DNA of 64,000 nt, from contig JAACMV010000020.1 in NCBI GenBank assembly GCA_010909725.1, positions 682,001 through 746,000 on the forward strand, read 5' to 3'. The translations under genes were made by a program, and so were the position numbers. The notes beneath the pieces are model-generated. The model was not told the origin of the DNA, did not search any database, and saw nothing but the letters and a program-made list of their open reading frames with translations. Source of the stretch: Picochlorum sp. 'celeri'. Its lineage: Eukaryota; Chlorophyta; Trebouxiophyceae. Position 1 is the stretch's first letter. The number at the start of each line of letters is the position of its first letter. Below are positions 30,866 through 40,989 of this stretch, piece by piece.

Positions 30866-33217
30866 TTACTGTTGATTGTGCTCTGCTCTGCCTCGACCGC
30901 GAGAACCACCACCACCACGTCCACCGCGTCCTCTCCTACCACGATTATTATTATTATTGCCACGCCCTCTACCGCCTCGATTATTAGTACTGCTACTAGC
31001 ATTACCACGTCCTCTACCTCCACGGCCACCTCGATTGGTATTAGTACTACTACTCGCATTGCCACGCCCTCTATGAGAGGAGGAGGAGGAGGAGGAGGGG
31101 ATGGAGGTAATAGGAGGATCTGTATAATGACCAAGGCCAAGTTCCTCATCTCCCGCCATGTGCATGTAGTCTTCGAGCAAAGCCATGTTCATTGCTTGTA
31201 CAAATTTCCTATAGTCGGGATTATTCATCATGGCCTGCTGTGCTCTCCAATCATCATCCGAATCATCAAAGAAGAATTGTTCCGGCATATACATCATCTC
31301 GGTAACATCAATCTCGTCATCTGAATACCCGGCACCTCCCGGGTAATAATCATAATCATCATCATCCTCAGAAAAGTACGAATCCTCTGAGGAGTATGGT
31401 ATGGCCCCATCAAGATGTAGTGCAGCTGTAAGCATTTTATCCAACACCCTTCGTTTCTCATTGTCATACGCATTCCTGTGGATCCTATCAATCTCTTCTG
31501 AAGAGTGAATATCATCATATTTGGCGGTATGAATCAAGTACTCGACCATAAATATAGACCCAAGGTCTGATGCAATCTGCAGTGCATGCTTGCCGTCTTC
31601 ATTCGCCTGCAACACATCTGCACCACCAACTTCGACTAAATATTTGACTATACTCAGTTTATTCATCTTTGCTGCTATAGTAAGACACGTATCAGAGTGA
31701 AAATCTGTCGCAGACACATCTGCATGGCCTTGTTCCACAAGACACTTTATAATCTCCATGTTAGAACCTTGGCAAGCTGCCATCAATGCGGTGTATCCAT
31801 CTTGGTTTTTCGCATTCACATCCACACGACCCGTCTCTATAAGATACTTTGTCATCGGGACATGACCATGCATGACAGCAAGCGTCAGTGGACGTTGTCC
31901 TACTGGGATGAGAGATGGGCTATGCTCAAAATCACTCCTCGATGCTGCATTGACATCGAGACCAACCTCTTCAACCAAATATCGCATCACAGCAATCTTA
32001 TTCGCAGATGCTACCAGACACAACATATCTAGATCCTCGTCTTTCACATTATTGATATCAACAGCCTTGGCTGTTCCAATCATATACCGCACAATGTCCA
32101 GCAATCCCCAGCTCGCTGCCTGCATCAAGGCTGTCATATGATCCACATTCTTGATTTTTATATCAACATGAGCCTCCTCAATCAAACATCGAACCACAGA
32201 TGTCCAATGTGACGACGTTCTGTATCCTCTGCTGGCACCCTCAATAGCCATCATGAGTGCCGTCATGCCATCATCATCCTGTCCATCCACAACCGCACCA
32301 TCACATTGCGCTAGATATTTGATGATATCGATATGACCATATTCTGCCGCAATTATGAGTGGAGTCTTCCAAATGTACGTTGGAGCATTCACTGCTGCAT
32401 GCGCCTTTTCCACCAAATACCTCACAACATCAAGGTGACCACCCTGTGCAGCAAAATGCAACACAGTTGTCCCAGCATCGGTCACAGGGTCATTTATATG
32501 GATATCAACCATGTCTATTATACATTTGAGTAGATCAACATGCCCACCCAAGGATGCAGACACCATGGCTTGTTCAGCAATATGCTCCCTTCCAAAACAG
32601 AGTGCAGGGACAAGTGGTTTGACCAAATCCACCTCCAACCCGCAGTCAAACGCCGAGTAAAAACACGGATATGCTTCTCCCTGACCAATCAACTTATTCA
32701 CAGACCGAGAGCGCAGTAATTTCTCCGCAGCCAGACCCTTCCTCACAGTCTTGTAGACTGACAATGGAATATACGTGAGAAACCCATATTCCTTCAGGAC
32801 ATCCTGCTTCTTCTTCAGCTTATTCAAACTCACCCGACCCTTTGGATACGGTATCTTGTAATCCCGATGTATATCTTTGATATACGATACCATGGGCTTC
32901 ACGTGTCGACTTGCCTCAGGCTCCAAGTACTCGTACAACCCCACGTGATACCCGATCGTCCCAAAGCGATCCGTCCCCCCAATCTCCAGAATTACTGAAT
33001 TTTCCACTTTTTCAAACTCTTCATAATGAACCCCGTATTGAACCCCTTCAAATCGAGCGAGATGTTCCTTCAACGTGTCTTTCGAAAGAATTTTGACTGC
33101 GTATAAACTGACTAAACCTTGAATAGTACGCAAATCATGCACATTGGATAGGTTCAGTAATATTTTATGTAACAGTAGGTCGTCTTGTAGCACTTGTTCA
33201 CCAAGAGACGGTGCCAT
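30866..33217 (-). CDS. Ankyrin-repeat protein with RGG-rich C-terminal tail (ANK2)
   Basis: A 783-residue protein starting at the ATG at 33217 (the frame is open further up but without an ATG). The N-terminal region holds a motif at about 32-58 (LRTIQGLVSLYAVKILSKDT) and a second near 165-185 (YGFLTYIPLSVYKTVRKGLA) that match ANK1. About ten ankyrin repeats follow, near residues 235-590, with several irregular ones. Next comes an acidic, Tyr/Asp-rich stretch (DDDDYDYYPGG), then a C-terminal tail of repeated RGRGN/RGGRGRG blocks broken by Ser/Thr/Asn runs, ending SRGRGRAEHNQQ. RGG tails usually bind RNA. The combination of an ankyrin array with an RGG tail is unusual and suggests a link between a protein scaffold and RNA, which is inference. 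Confidence 0.84.
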   Translation of the reverse strand: MAPSLGEQVLQDDLLLHKILLNLSNVHDLRTIQGLVSLYAVKILSKDTLKEHLARFEGVQYGVHYEEFEKVENSVILEIGGTDRFGTIGYHVGLYEYLEPEASRHVKPMVSYIKDIHRDYKIPYPKGRVSLNKLKKKQDVLKEYGFLTYIPLSVYKTVRKGLAAEKLLRSRSVNKLIGQGEAYPCFYSAFDCGLEVDLVKPLVPALCFGREHIAEQAMVSASLGGHVDLLKCIIDMVDIHINDPVTDAGTTVLHFAAQGGHLDVVRYLVEKAHAAVNAPTYIWKTPLIIAAEYGHIDIIKYLAQCDGAVVDGQDDDGMTALMMAIEGASRGYRTSSHWTSVVRCLIEEAHVDIKIKNVDHMTALMQAASWGLLDIVRYMIGTAKAVDINNVKDEDLDMLCLVASANKIAVMRYLVEEVGLDVNAASRSDFEHSPSLIPVGQRPLTLAVMHGHVPMTKYLIETGRVDVNAKNQDGYTALMAACQGSNMEIIKCLVEQGHADVSATDFHSDTCLTIAAKMNKLSIVKYLVEVGGADVLQANEDGKHALQIASDLGSIFMVEYLIHTAKYDDIHSSEEIDRIHRNAYDNEKRRVLDKMLTAALHLDGAIPYSSEDSYFSEDDDDYDYYPGGAGYSDDEIDVTEMMYMPEQFFFDDSDDDWRAQQAMMNNPDYRKFVQAMNMALLEDYMHMAGDEELGLGHYTDPPITSIPSSSSSSSHRGRGNASSSTNTNRGGRGGRGRGNASSSTNNRGGRGRGNNNNNRGRRGRGGRGGGGSRGRGRAEHNQQ

Positions 33218-33535
33218 TTCTCTCAACTGCTCTCTGCCACAGTGATTTCGCTCTTGAACAACTACTGCTGAGAACAAACAACAAGGGATTGAGATGTCAT
33301 GAATAATACGACATCTATGTATGTAGTACTTTTTGATATTACAAACAGCATACGAGTAAGACGCTGTGGTAGGTAATGGGTTTGTCTGGATTCTTCTTAT
33401 TCTTTATTAGCAGCAGCATCATGAAATGTGCTGCCCATGTTTGGGCACATGCATATTCACTGTTGTTGTCATGCTACATGTTCATATAGCTTGCCATCGG
33501 TTTGTTCTCCATGATGCATGTGCTCAAGAGATTAT
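33218..33535. other. Spacer between ANK2 and the PAN/BspA-like gene
   Basis: About 320 bases; 5' flank of ANK2 and 3' flank of the neighbour. A TTTATTAGCAGCAGCATCAT string lies near 33400. Nothing coding. Confidence 0.5.
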
Positions 33536-34835
33536 TTAGAAACCGCAGCCCGCACCAATCATGCTTTCTGATAGTGGAGGGGTCTGTGCAATGAAGAACT
33601 CATACTCTTGTTGCCAGGCTGTTGCACCGCGCGCAAAATCGAAGCACTCTATCAATGAAGATCCATCCCAGTTGCTGAGAATTTGGTTGAATGACGTTGC
33701 ATCCTCAAACATGGAACGCATTGTTGTGACAGATGATGTGTCCCACGAGCCAATATCCTGGTTAAAGGATGAGGCCTCATAAAACATGAAATGCATAGCT
33801 GTGACAGATGATGTGTCCCATGAGCCAATATCCTGGTTAAAGGATGAGGCACCATAAAACATGTGATTCATGGCTGTGACAGATGATGTGTCCCATGAGC
33901 CAATATCCTGGTTAAAGGATGAGGCACCATCAAACATGCCGCTCATGTCAGTGATACCAGAGGTGCATGTTGTAGAAAGAGGAGTATAGTTTGATGCGTC
34001 GATTAGAGCATCAATCTGAGCTCTATTCCTCTTGGTATACGACACTCCACTCACATCTCCTGTGTCTCCAGGACTTGCCAATGGACACTTGACAGTCGCC
34101 ATATTAGAATCAAGGTAGAACAAAGATGGAGGAGGAGGAGGAGGAGGGCTGCGCCTGCTGACAACACCTTCTGCCCAGTCATCAACACTGCTCATATCAT
34201 CACATAGAAGCTTGCCAGACCAGAAATTGCTGCTGCGGGTAAGCCGCATGGATCGCTCAGCTGACAGCAACGTACACACACTTGTCAGTCGGTTAAACAT
34301 GAAGGCTTCACACTTTCGATCTGCGACGAGTATACCAGACGCCATGGGACAATGGCTTTCAACGGAGCAATCTGTATCCAGAGCTTGAGTCGTGTCAGCT
34401 GTCAATCTCCAATTCAAAAGGCACGCATCTGCACACCCAGCCAGACTCCCATGCCCAGGTCTGTCTAGGGTGTACACGGCAATAATGTCGCCATCTCTGT
34501 ACATACTGCAAGCATGCGGTATATAGACCATGGTCAAACACTGATGATCATCTTCCAGTGGGATACAATGTCGAAGAACAAAAAACAGAAAGAAGACGCT
34601 ACCTTTTCTTTTGATTGAATTTGACAACTTGTCTCCGAAGACTTCTAAGAGCTGCTTCATTTGTAAGGGTGCTTTCAAAGCACATTCCTCCGAGGGTCGA
34701 CTCCCGCTCTGCATATGATGCTGATACCGAAGCATTAGTAGTATTTGCACGTGTTCCTATCACGAGCTGTATCCAAATTGTGGCGAGTATGGCAAGCATG
34801 GTAGAAGCAAATCTTGTGGGCAGTGACCCGTCCAT
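33536..34835 (-). CDS. Secreted protein with PAN/Apple domain and BspA-like (DUF285) repeats (2 exons)
   Basis: Join of 34835-34603 and 34505-33536; the intron of 97 nt is GTAGCG...TTGCAG in phase 2. The total is 400 residues. Exon 1 gives a signal peptide ([20 protein letters not shown]..., cleavage near TRA|NTT). After the exon junction comes a Cys-rich PAN/Apple-like region ([24 protein letters not shown]), then a proline run (SPPPPPPPS) and BspA-like repeats. Three near-identical copies of 25 residues follow the pattern [20 protein letters not shown], and a fourth is degenerate. Such repeats are found in surface proteins of bacteria and many microbial eukaryotes. It is likely secreted or cell-wall attached. 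The splice choice is the only one I found that keeps frame with a plausible donor and acceptor. Confidence 0.78.
33690..33990 (-). repeat. 75-bp tandem repeat (BspA-like repeat units)
   Basis: Consecutive units of 75 bp, of which the middle three are near-identical at the DNA level (CCAATATCCTGGTTAAAGGA appears in each), with the outer unit diverged. High DNA identity of coding repeats signals recent expansion or gene conversion. Confidence 0.85.
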
Positions 34836-35460
34836 GGGATGAGCGAGAGCCGGTGGATGCAATTCTGAACTCGTGTGGTACTTTCTTGCAGGATCTTTTT
34901 TATTTTGTCTTAATATATATCGCACTATTTATTATCATCAAAACTTTACGTAATAGTCGCCTCGTATGCTATTGCGCGAACGAGCTTGCTTTAGTATCCA
35001 CTTACGTTACGGTTACGACCAGAACGTCCTAATTACGTAACGGCGTCTGGTTCGAAGCAGATCCGCGAGTTCCTGCTGTCTGGAATGTTGACATTGACAT
35101 ACGCAGCGTCAATATGCATACTTTTGAGCGTGAAATAAATTCAGGCATTCAAGCGAAGATGAAAAATCCATTGGAAATTTCTTACTGTTACAACTCCAGG
35201 TCATCACACTGTGAATGGAGCAAACCAGACATGCCATGCTCTGGTTCAAAAAAAAAAAATCACATTGTCTGTATTATAGTCTCAGTTTACATGCACGTAA
35301 ATTGAAGAGAATTGATTCAACAACCAGATCAATCAAAGGCGTGATATCTCATGCATAAAGTTCCCATCCAAAAACCTACCAACCCAACATCACCATCTAC
35401 TTTTCATGATGACAGAAGCCCAACGTCACTATGATGATCCCACAAAAAAAACAATAGCCT
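34836..35460. other. Intergenic upstream of the PAN/BspA-like gene
   Basis: About 625 bases. It has a nine-base poly-A run (35250s), CGTAACGG-like strings near 35030, and short open frames with no recognisable protein. Likely holds the promoter of the secreted protein and the 3' end of the FKBP gene. Confidence 0.5.
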
Positions 35461-36126
35461 TTATTTTTTACCCAATCGACCAACATACTCGACATCAAAA
35501 TACAGAGTCGCATTTGGAGGAATAACACCCCCGGCACCCCGTGCACCATACCCAAGTTCACTTGGAATCACCAGCTTTCTCTTCCCTCCAGGTTTCATCG
35601 CCGGTATAGTCTGCCCATCTCCTAAAATTCCAAGGTCCCATCCTTTTATCACAGTCCCTGTCCCGATGCTAAAACCAAGCGGTCTCCCCCGTTCATAGGA
35701 ACTATCAAACGTCCCCGATGCAATTTCTGAATCCAATCGCCCTTCATAATGAACCTTGACGAACGTCCCCTTCACTGGAGGATCACCCTCTCCCACCTTG
35801 ACATCGCAGTATTCTAATCCAGACGCATCCCCTGATGACACCTTGACCATGGTTGGACAGGCATCTGCCAATGCAGATCCTGTGAGTTGAGGAGCACACA
35901 GAATAGCTGCCGATGCAATCCCCGCAACAGCCATCTGCTTCGATACCTCAAGTATCTTACTGAGGCTGCGATGCACATCATGTCCTGTTTTGGCTGCTTG
36001 AGGAATATGCAATACCCGTGTCTTTGGTGCTCCCACACACACAGCAGCAGGTCTGGATGATGATGATGGGTTGGAAGCCACAAGCCCATGCGATACCTTT
36101 GATGAATTCAAAACTGCAAGCTTCAT
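35461..36126 (-). CDS. Thylakoid-lumenal FKBP-type peptidyl-prolyl isomerase
   Basis: A 221-residue protein from the ATG at 36126 (the frame is open further but without an ATG). N-terminal plastid transit region rich in Ser, Val and Lys (MKLAVLNSSKVSHGLVASNP), then a hydrophobic lumen-targeting span (MAVAGIASAAILCAP) ending SALADA with an AxA cleavage site. Because no twin-arginine is seen before the span, a Sec route is more likely than Tat. The FKBP domain follows from GDPPVKGTFVKVHYEGRL to the C terminus: FDSSYERGRPLGFSIGTG, VIKGWDLGILG, GKRKLVIPSELGYG, VIPPNATLYFDVEYVGRL. The active-site aromatic and acidic positions are conserved. It belongs to the group of thylakoid lumen immunophilins. 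Confidence 0.9.
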   Translation of the reverse strand: MKLAVLNSSKVSHGLVASNPSSSSRPAAVCVGAPKTRVLHIPQAAKTGHDVHRSLSKILEVSKQMAVAGIASAAILCAPQLTGSALADACPTMVKVSSGDASGLEYCDVKVGEGDPPVKGTFVKVHYEGRLDSEIASGTFDSSYERGRPLGFSIGTGTVIKGWDLGILGDGQTIPAMKPGGKRKLVIPSELGYGARGAGGVIPPNATLYFDVEYVGRLGKK

Positions 36127-36691
36127 TCTGATTTGATGTACAATGCTGAGACCCTTTCTGACAAACAACGATACTACAATATGTATGTGCTTATTGAACT
36201 GAGTTTCTTTTCCTTACACACTGTATTCAAGCAACACAATCTCTCACTCACACAGATCGTGCTACCAAGAATATTAATTATCCTTGCATATAAATAATAA
36301 TCGGTAATTAGTATTGTGCTACTATGAAGCAAGACCATCGCCGTGGGTAAAGATGGTTTCGGGATCCCAAAGCCAAAGGGCCCTTGTTGTTCACATGAAA
36401 CCTTTCCATCGATCGAACAGTCGACTCGACCGGAAGTAGTAGTAGTAGTTGGTTGTTCTATAGAACAAAATAGAGCGCAATGGAAAATGGAAATACGAGC
36501 TGCGTGCGTGCTTACACGTATATTCAGTCATTCATGCATCATTATTAGAACTTATTTGTTATCAAGCAGATTTACGACTGATACGTATTCTTCTCCTTTG
36601 CATTGGTATCGCTTCAAAGGAAGAGAAGAAAGAAGGCTCTTATTTTTTCACATAAAAACCCCAGGAAAATCTCCTTTGGTACAGACAGACG
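36127..36691. other. Divergent spacer FKBP / sulfurtransferase
   Basis: A 565-base head-to-head region; a GTAGTAGTAGTAG run near 36437-36450. No gene supported. Confidence 0.5.
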
Positions 36692-37840
36692 ATGTCGCCA
36701 CTGTGTCGTACGATAGCGCATCGAATCAGTGGATACAGTAGGTATATGGTGCGACCAGCGACACGGACAGAAGTCAATGTGGATACAAGGACATTATGGG
36801 AGAGACCCATAATGTCTAGTCTATGCTCCACCTCTCCTATAATGCAAACCACGAGCATGGCGTCATCTCGCACGTATTGTAGTGCATCATCAAGAGATGA
36901 TCTATCGTCTCTTTGTTCAGCGGCATGGCTTAAAGAGCATTTGAATCAGTGTAAAGTGTTGGATGCCACATGGTACTTGCCTCACATGGGCCGGGATCCG
37001 ATTGAAGAATTCTCAACGATTGGTAGGATACCAGGTGCTCAGTTTTTTGATTTGGACGGAGTAGCTCGACAGGATACCGATCTACCTCATATGCTTCCTA
37101 CCGAGCAAGGGTTTGCCGCAGCAGCATCAGCACTTGGTATATCCCCTGATGATACCGTTGTTGTGTATGATCGGCAGGGAATATTCAGTGCGCCTCGAGC
37201 GTGGTGGACATGGAAGGTGTTTGGCCATGAACATGTATACGTGTTAGATGGGGGATTACCGGCATGGGTGGAGGATGTGCAGGGTGAGGTGGACATGACA
37301 CCTGTGTCAAATAGAGATGATGTAGAGCAGGCTACGCGTGCATGCCAAGATGCCATGCAACGTGGAACATCATGGAATGCACCTCTAGATGCATCATACC
37401 CATCATGTTCATTGAATACACGCCTTGTCGCATCCATCGACGATGTCCTTGAACGTGCAGTGTATGGAACAGACAGTATTGTTGTTGATGCCAGGCCTGC
37501 TGCAAGGTTCCATGGGGAAGCTGAAGAGCCTCGCAAGGGTTTGGCCAAAGGACACATGCCAAACAGTAAGAATATCCCCTGGAATGCTGTATTGACCGAA
37601 TCCCCCAGCGCGCGCTTCAAATCCCCTGATGAAATCCAACAGGTCTTTCAATCTGTTGGGATTGATCCAAAGACTGCTGATTTCAGCAACGTTATCGCAT
37701 CATGCGGAAGTGGAACCACCGCGTGTATTCTCGTCCTCGCTGCACAACAGATGGAGATAGGGTCCACCAAACCAATGATGCCCGTCTATGATGGGTCGTG
37801 GAGTGAGTATGGTGCATTGCCCAATGTACCTGTCAGCTGA
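36692..37840 (+). CDS. 3-mercaptopyruvate sulfurtransferase / tandem rhodanese
   Basis: A 382-residue protein of two rhodanese domains. An N-terminal extension of about 60 residues, rich in Arg and Ser, is a likely organelle presequence. Domain 1 has LDATWYLPHMGRDP, GAQFFDLD and FSAPRAWWTWKVFGH, then VYVLDGGLPAW. Domain 2 carries the catalytic loop CGSGTTACILVLA with the active Cys at its first position. The CGSG(T/V)TA loop is the type of mercaptopyruvate sulfurtransferase and not the CRKGVT loop of thiosulfate sulfurtransferase. It moves sulfane sulfur, probably in mitochondria. Confidence 0.92.
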   Translation: MSPLCRTIAHRISGYSRYMVRPATRTEVNVDTRTLWERPIMSSLCSTSPIMQTTSMASSRTYCSASSRDDLSSLCSAAWLKEHLNQCKVLDATWYLPHMGRDPIEEFSTIGRIPGAQFFDLDGVARQDTDLPHMLPTEQGFAAAASALGISPDDTVVVYDRQGIFSAPRAWWTWKVFGHEHVYVLDGGLPAWVEDVQGEVDMTPVSNRDDVEQATRACQDAMQRGTSWNAPLDASYPSCSLNTRLVASIDDVLERAVYGTDSIVVDARPAARFHGEAEEPRKGLAKGHMPNSKNIPWNAVLTESPSARFKSPDEIQQVFQSVGIDPKTADFSNVIASCGSGTTACILVLAAQQMEIGSTKPMMPVYDGSWSEYGALPNVPVS

Positions 37841-37952
37841 TGTTTGAATTCTCATCATCAGCCTGATGTAGATCAGGCAGGTTCTCGTATATTATTCATT
37901 TATTCCTTGATTTCCTATATTTAAAAAAGAAAAACATACTGAATAATATAGA

Positions 37953-38942
37953 ATGTCGACAGTTGTTGTGAAATCGTTGCGAAGGAATTCAACTCAACAT
38001 TGGAGAACGTGGGCACTCGTCTCCACCTCATCCTTCTGTTCAATTCCTTCCCCAGGATTTCCTAGTAATGGTATTAGGCATAACAAAAGTAGTAGTGGAA
38101 AGAATCCGAGTAAACCATCTCTAATCATGTCGTCTTCGACAGATGCTGACCGTGTGGCCAGCGAATACGAGTCCCTTCAGGCGTACCAAGCAACAGTAGA
38201 GAAGCTCTCTGCGCCAGAGATGGCCAGGACAATCGTTCAAAATAGCATGTTTGGGGTGTTATCGACGAATTCGAGGGGTACATTGTCTGGGTATCCCTCT
38301 GGATCTGTGGCAGAATATGCTTGTGATGCATCTGGATACCCCATATTCTGTTTGAGTTCCCTCGGGAGTCACAAGGGGGATTTATTGGAAAATCCTAAAT
38401 GCAGTCTGACAATTCTCAAAACTGGATTTCAAGGGATGCAAGATGCTCGAGTGAATATCGTCGGATCAGCTGTCGAAGTTGGTCCAGATGCTGCAGAGCA
38501 TGCCCGTGCCATCTACCTGGAAAAACATCCCAACTCATTCTGGGTGGATTTTGGAGACTTTTCCTGGTTCACACTCAATTCCATTGAGAATGTACGACTG
38601 GTGGGAGGGTTTGGAATGGCTGGGTCTGTGAGTCCTGCATCATATCTGTCTGCATCGCCAGATCATATTTCACAGTTTAGCGGCCCAGTTTGTGGGCATA
38701 TGAATGCAGATCATGGGGATGCGTCCATTGCCATGGTGAAGCATTATGCGGGTATTTCTGTCGATACAGCGTCGATGATGTCCTTGGATAGATATGGAAT
38801 TGATATGAAATGTGTCAAGGATGGCGAGGTGTTCAATTGTCGATTGGGATTCCCCACTGTTGTTCAGGACAGGAAGCAGATTAAAGAGGCCATTGTGGCC
38901 ATGACCAAAGAGGCTGCTGCTGCTGCTGCTTCCAAGGAGTAA
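37953..38942 (+). CDS. FMN-binding split-barrel protein, HugZ-like with DUF2470
   Basis: A 329-residue protein. The N-terminal 55 residues are Ser/Arg-rich and transit-like. Residues about 85-220 form a pyridoxamine-oxidase-like split barrel (MFGVLSTNSRGTLSGYPSGS, YPIFCLSSLGSHKGDLL, PKCSLTILK), and DUF2470 follows with HMNADHGDASIAMVKHYAG. This arrangement occurs in bacterial HugZ heme-degrading enzymes and in plant proteins such as the glutamyl-tRNA-reductase-binding and HOZ types. The function here is therefore either heme-related or tetrapyrrole-regulatory. Localisation: organelle, likely plastid, by inference. The C-terminal Ala run is a GCT microsatellite. Confidence 0.82.
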   Translation: MSTVVVKSLRRNSTQHWRTWALVSTSSFCSIPSPGFPSNGIRHNKSSSGKNPSKPSLIMSSSTDADRVASEYESLQAYQATVEKLSAPEMARTIVQNSMFGVLSTNSRGTLSGYPSGSVAEYACDASGYPIFCLSSLGSHKGDLLENPKCSLTILKTGFQGMQDARVNIVGSAVEVGPDAAEHARAIYLEKHPNSFWVDFGDFSWFTLNSIENVRLVGGFGMAGSVSPASYLSASPDHISQFSGPVCGHMNADHGDASIAMVKHYAGISVDTASMMSLDRYGIDMKCVKDGEVFNCRLGFPTVVQDRKQIKEAIVAMTKEAAAAAASKE

Positions 38943-39041
38943 CGGATTGCATACTGTCGTCGTATTTCTTCTCTCTGTATATTGTTGTAACAAAACATGT
39001 TTTCTTATTATTTCAGATTTGCGTAAAAGGAGGAGGAGGAG

Positions 39042-40937
39042 ATGAGACGTGAGACTCGCGTTGCTGCTCTTTTTCTTCGGGTCTCCCCCTCAAGGTGGTC
39101 TCTGCCCACCAGGGGTCTCTCGGCTTCCGGCGATGGGAGCACCACAGAGGTGGTGGAACGTCTCATGGATGAATCACATGTTGTGCCGTATCGGAAGGAT
39201 GGTTTGCTCCAGAGAGTGCCGCCTGTCGTGACTATTCCAGTGCCTCTGCAACATGCCGTATCTGCATTGCAAAAAGAAAAGACGAGCCACCCAAAGAGAT
39301 TGCGGCAATTGGGGAAGAAGGTTGTTGAGAGTATTAAAATGAGATCGTTAAGTAAGCATCGGGGTGGGATTCAGCCGAATTTGTATGATCGACAGGTGTC
39401 TCCGACGGTTTTGAGAGGGGCCAGGCGACAGCAGGAGAAGCAGGCGTTGAGGGCCTTGACTCTTGGGGAGTTTCGGGCGGATGAGGTTGTGGATGAAGAA
39501 GCAATGTCAGATCTACTCACATCGAGGCCAGAGTATCAGATACTAAAGGCGAGTGCGGAGCAATCAGTGTATAAAAGACAGCTTGAAAATCTGAGTGGAT
39601 TGAAATTGTATAATGGGCTTGGGGCTTTGGCCTATGCGTCTGCGAGGTTGCCGTCGACGTATGCAGCTATTAAGCATGTATTGCAGCGATTGGAAATGTC
39701 ACGGGGGAATAATGATGGTGACACATGGGTGCCGGAGAGTATGTTGGATTTTGGTGCTGGTCCAGGAACTGCTGCATGGGCTGCTCGGCATATCTGGCCA
39801 TCGTCCAATATCCGGGTGACGGCGATAGAGAATTCGCATTCGATGGCGAATCTAGGGTATGAAATACTGGATATGTGTGCGCAGGATACTAATGGTACTA
39901 GTATGGTTCCAATAGACGGAGATAGGGTGGCATCTGGAAGGATGGATATTCGGTGGAGGCCGTATTTTCCGAGGAATAAAGGTGCTCTGGCCAAGCATGA
40001 TATATGTATCGCGGCGTATAGTTTGAATGAATTGAATGATAGCGTAGAGAGGCACCAAGTGCTGAATAAATTGATTCAGTCTAGTCAGCAATATATTGTG
40101 TTGATAGAGCCAGGCACGCCACATGGATTTTCCATCATAGATGATAGTCGTGCGTATGTGCTCAAGGTTTCGAGGAAACTTGGGATTCCATTTCATGTTG
40201 TTGCACCGTGTCCTCATGATGGCGCATGCCCACTTCGTGGGACAAAGTCATGGTGCCATTTCACTCAACGGCACACAAGGACTGAGGAACAACGCATTGC
40301 AGTGAAGAGCTTGACGGGAAAGGCACCGAGAGACACGTTTGCAGAAAAGTTTTCATATGTGATTCTGAAACGAGGGTTTAGAGAAGGGCGTCCGGATTTG
40401 TTCGCGATCGATGCTCCTCGTCATGATGAGGCTAATCATGCTGTAGCACAGATGGAGCACATGGCTGCTGCACACAAGAGTGATGCAGAGCATGATGCAC
40501 GTCTTCAACACGGTGTCGAGATTTTTAAAGGTCTATCTCCTACCAATGCGGAATTGAAGATTCCGCATTCTAGAATACTGAGGACTCGAAAACGAAAAGG
40601 CCATGTTGTCTTGGACCTGTGCACGGTGCTTGATCAGGATGGGGCCCACCTCGGTGATAATAGAGGTACTATACTCCGGCAGACTGTATCCCGAGCAAAA
40701 TCAAACAAGTCTTGGGATAAAGGAAGTGCATACAGAGCATCTAGAACGTTGCAACAAGGCGACCAATGGCCTTTGCTGTATCAAGCTGGTTCAAATACTA
40801 TAGAAGCGCCAGTCTTGCTCAAGGAATACTTGTTTCCCGAGGGTGTCGAGAGCGATAGCGACGAGGATATAGAACAGTGGCTTCGTAACGAGGGCTGGTT
40901 CATTGAGGACGATAGTGATGATGGCGAGGAGGAATAG
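39042..40937 (+). CDS. METTL17/Rsm22-family mitochondrial ribosome assembly protein
   Basis: A 631-residue protein. The N-terminal RETRVAALFLRVSPSRW looks like a mitochondrial presequence. The methyltransferase-like core has SAM-binding DFGAGPGTAAWAARHIW and IEN, then LIEPGTPHGF. The Fe-S cluster cysteines CPHDGACPL and the CHFTQR block are in place. METTL17/Rsm22 is needed for assembly of the mitochondrial small ribosomal subunit. The last 40 residues are acidic (SDSDEDIEQW, DDSDDGEEE). Confidence 0.9.
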   Translation: MRRETRVAALFLRVSPSRWSLPTRGLSASGDGSTTEVVERLMDESHVVPYRKDGLLQRVPPVVTIPVPLQHAVSALQKEKTSHPKRLRQLGKKVVESIKMRSLSKHRGGIQPNLYDRQVSPTVLRGARRQQEKQALRALTLGEFRADEVVDEEAMSDLLTSRPEYQILKASAEQSVYKRQLENLSGLKLYNGLGALAYASARLPSTYAAIKHVLQRLEMSRGNNDGDTWVPESMLDFGAGPGTAAWAARHIWPSSNIRVTAIENSHSMANLGYEILDMCAQDTNGTSMVPIDGDRVASGRMDIRWRPYFPRNKGALAKHDICIAAYSLNELNDSVERHQVLNKLIQSSQQYIVLIEPGTPHGFSIIDDSRAYVLKVSRKLGIPFHVVAPCPHDGACPLRGTKSWCHFTQRHTRTEEQRIAVKSLTGKAPRDTFAEKFSYVILKRGFREGRPDLFAIDAPRHDEANHAVAQMEHMAAAHKSDAEHDARLQHGVEIFKGLSPTNAELKIPHSRILRTRKRKGHVVLDLCTVLDQDGAHLGDNRGTILRQTVSRAKSNKSWDKGSAYRASRTLQQGDQWPLLYQAGSNTIEAPVLLKEYLFPEGVESDSDEDIEQWLRNEGWFIEDDSDDGEEE

Positions 40938-40989
40938 ATGAGTCATCATCACATCATATGATGAATGGCATCTTCTGATGAAAAATTCA

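Noticed and set aside
30876..31324. Proline/leucine-rich and Ser/Thr-rich frames on the + strand
   Set aside because: Shadows of the RGG-repeat tail of ANK2.
33690..33990. CRISPR-like repeat array
   Set aside because: Units are 75 bp, in-frame, and code the BspA-like repeat; there are no unique spacers.
35114..35305. 63-codon open frame in the spacer before FKBP
   Set aside because: Short, no homology signal and passes over a poly-A run.
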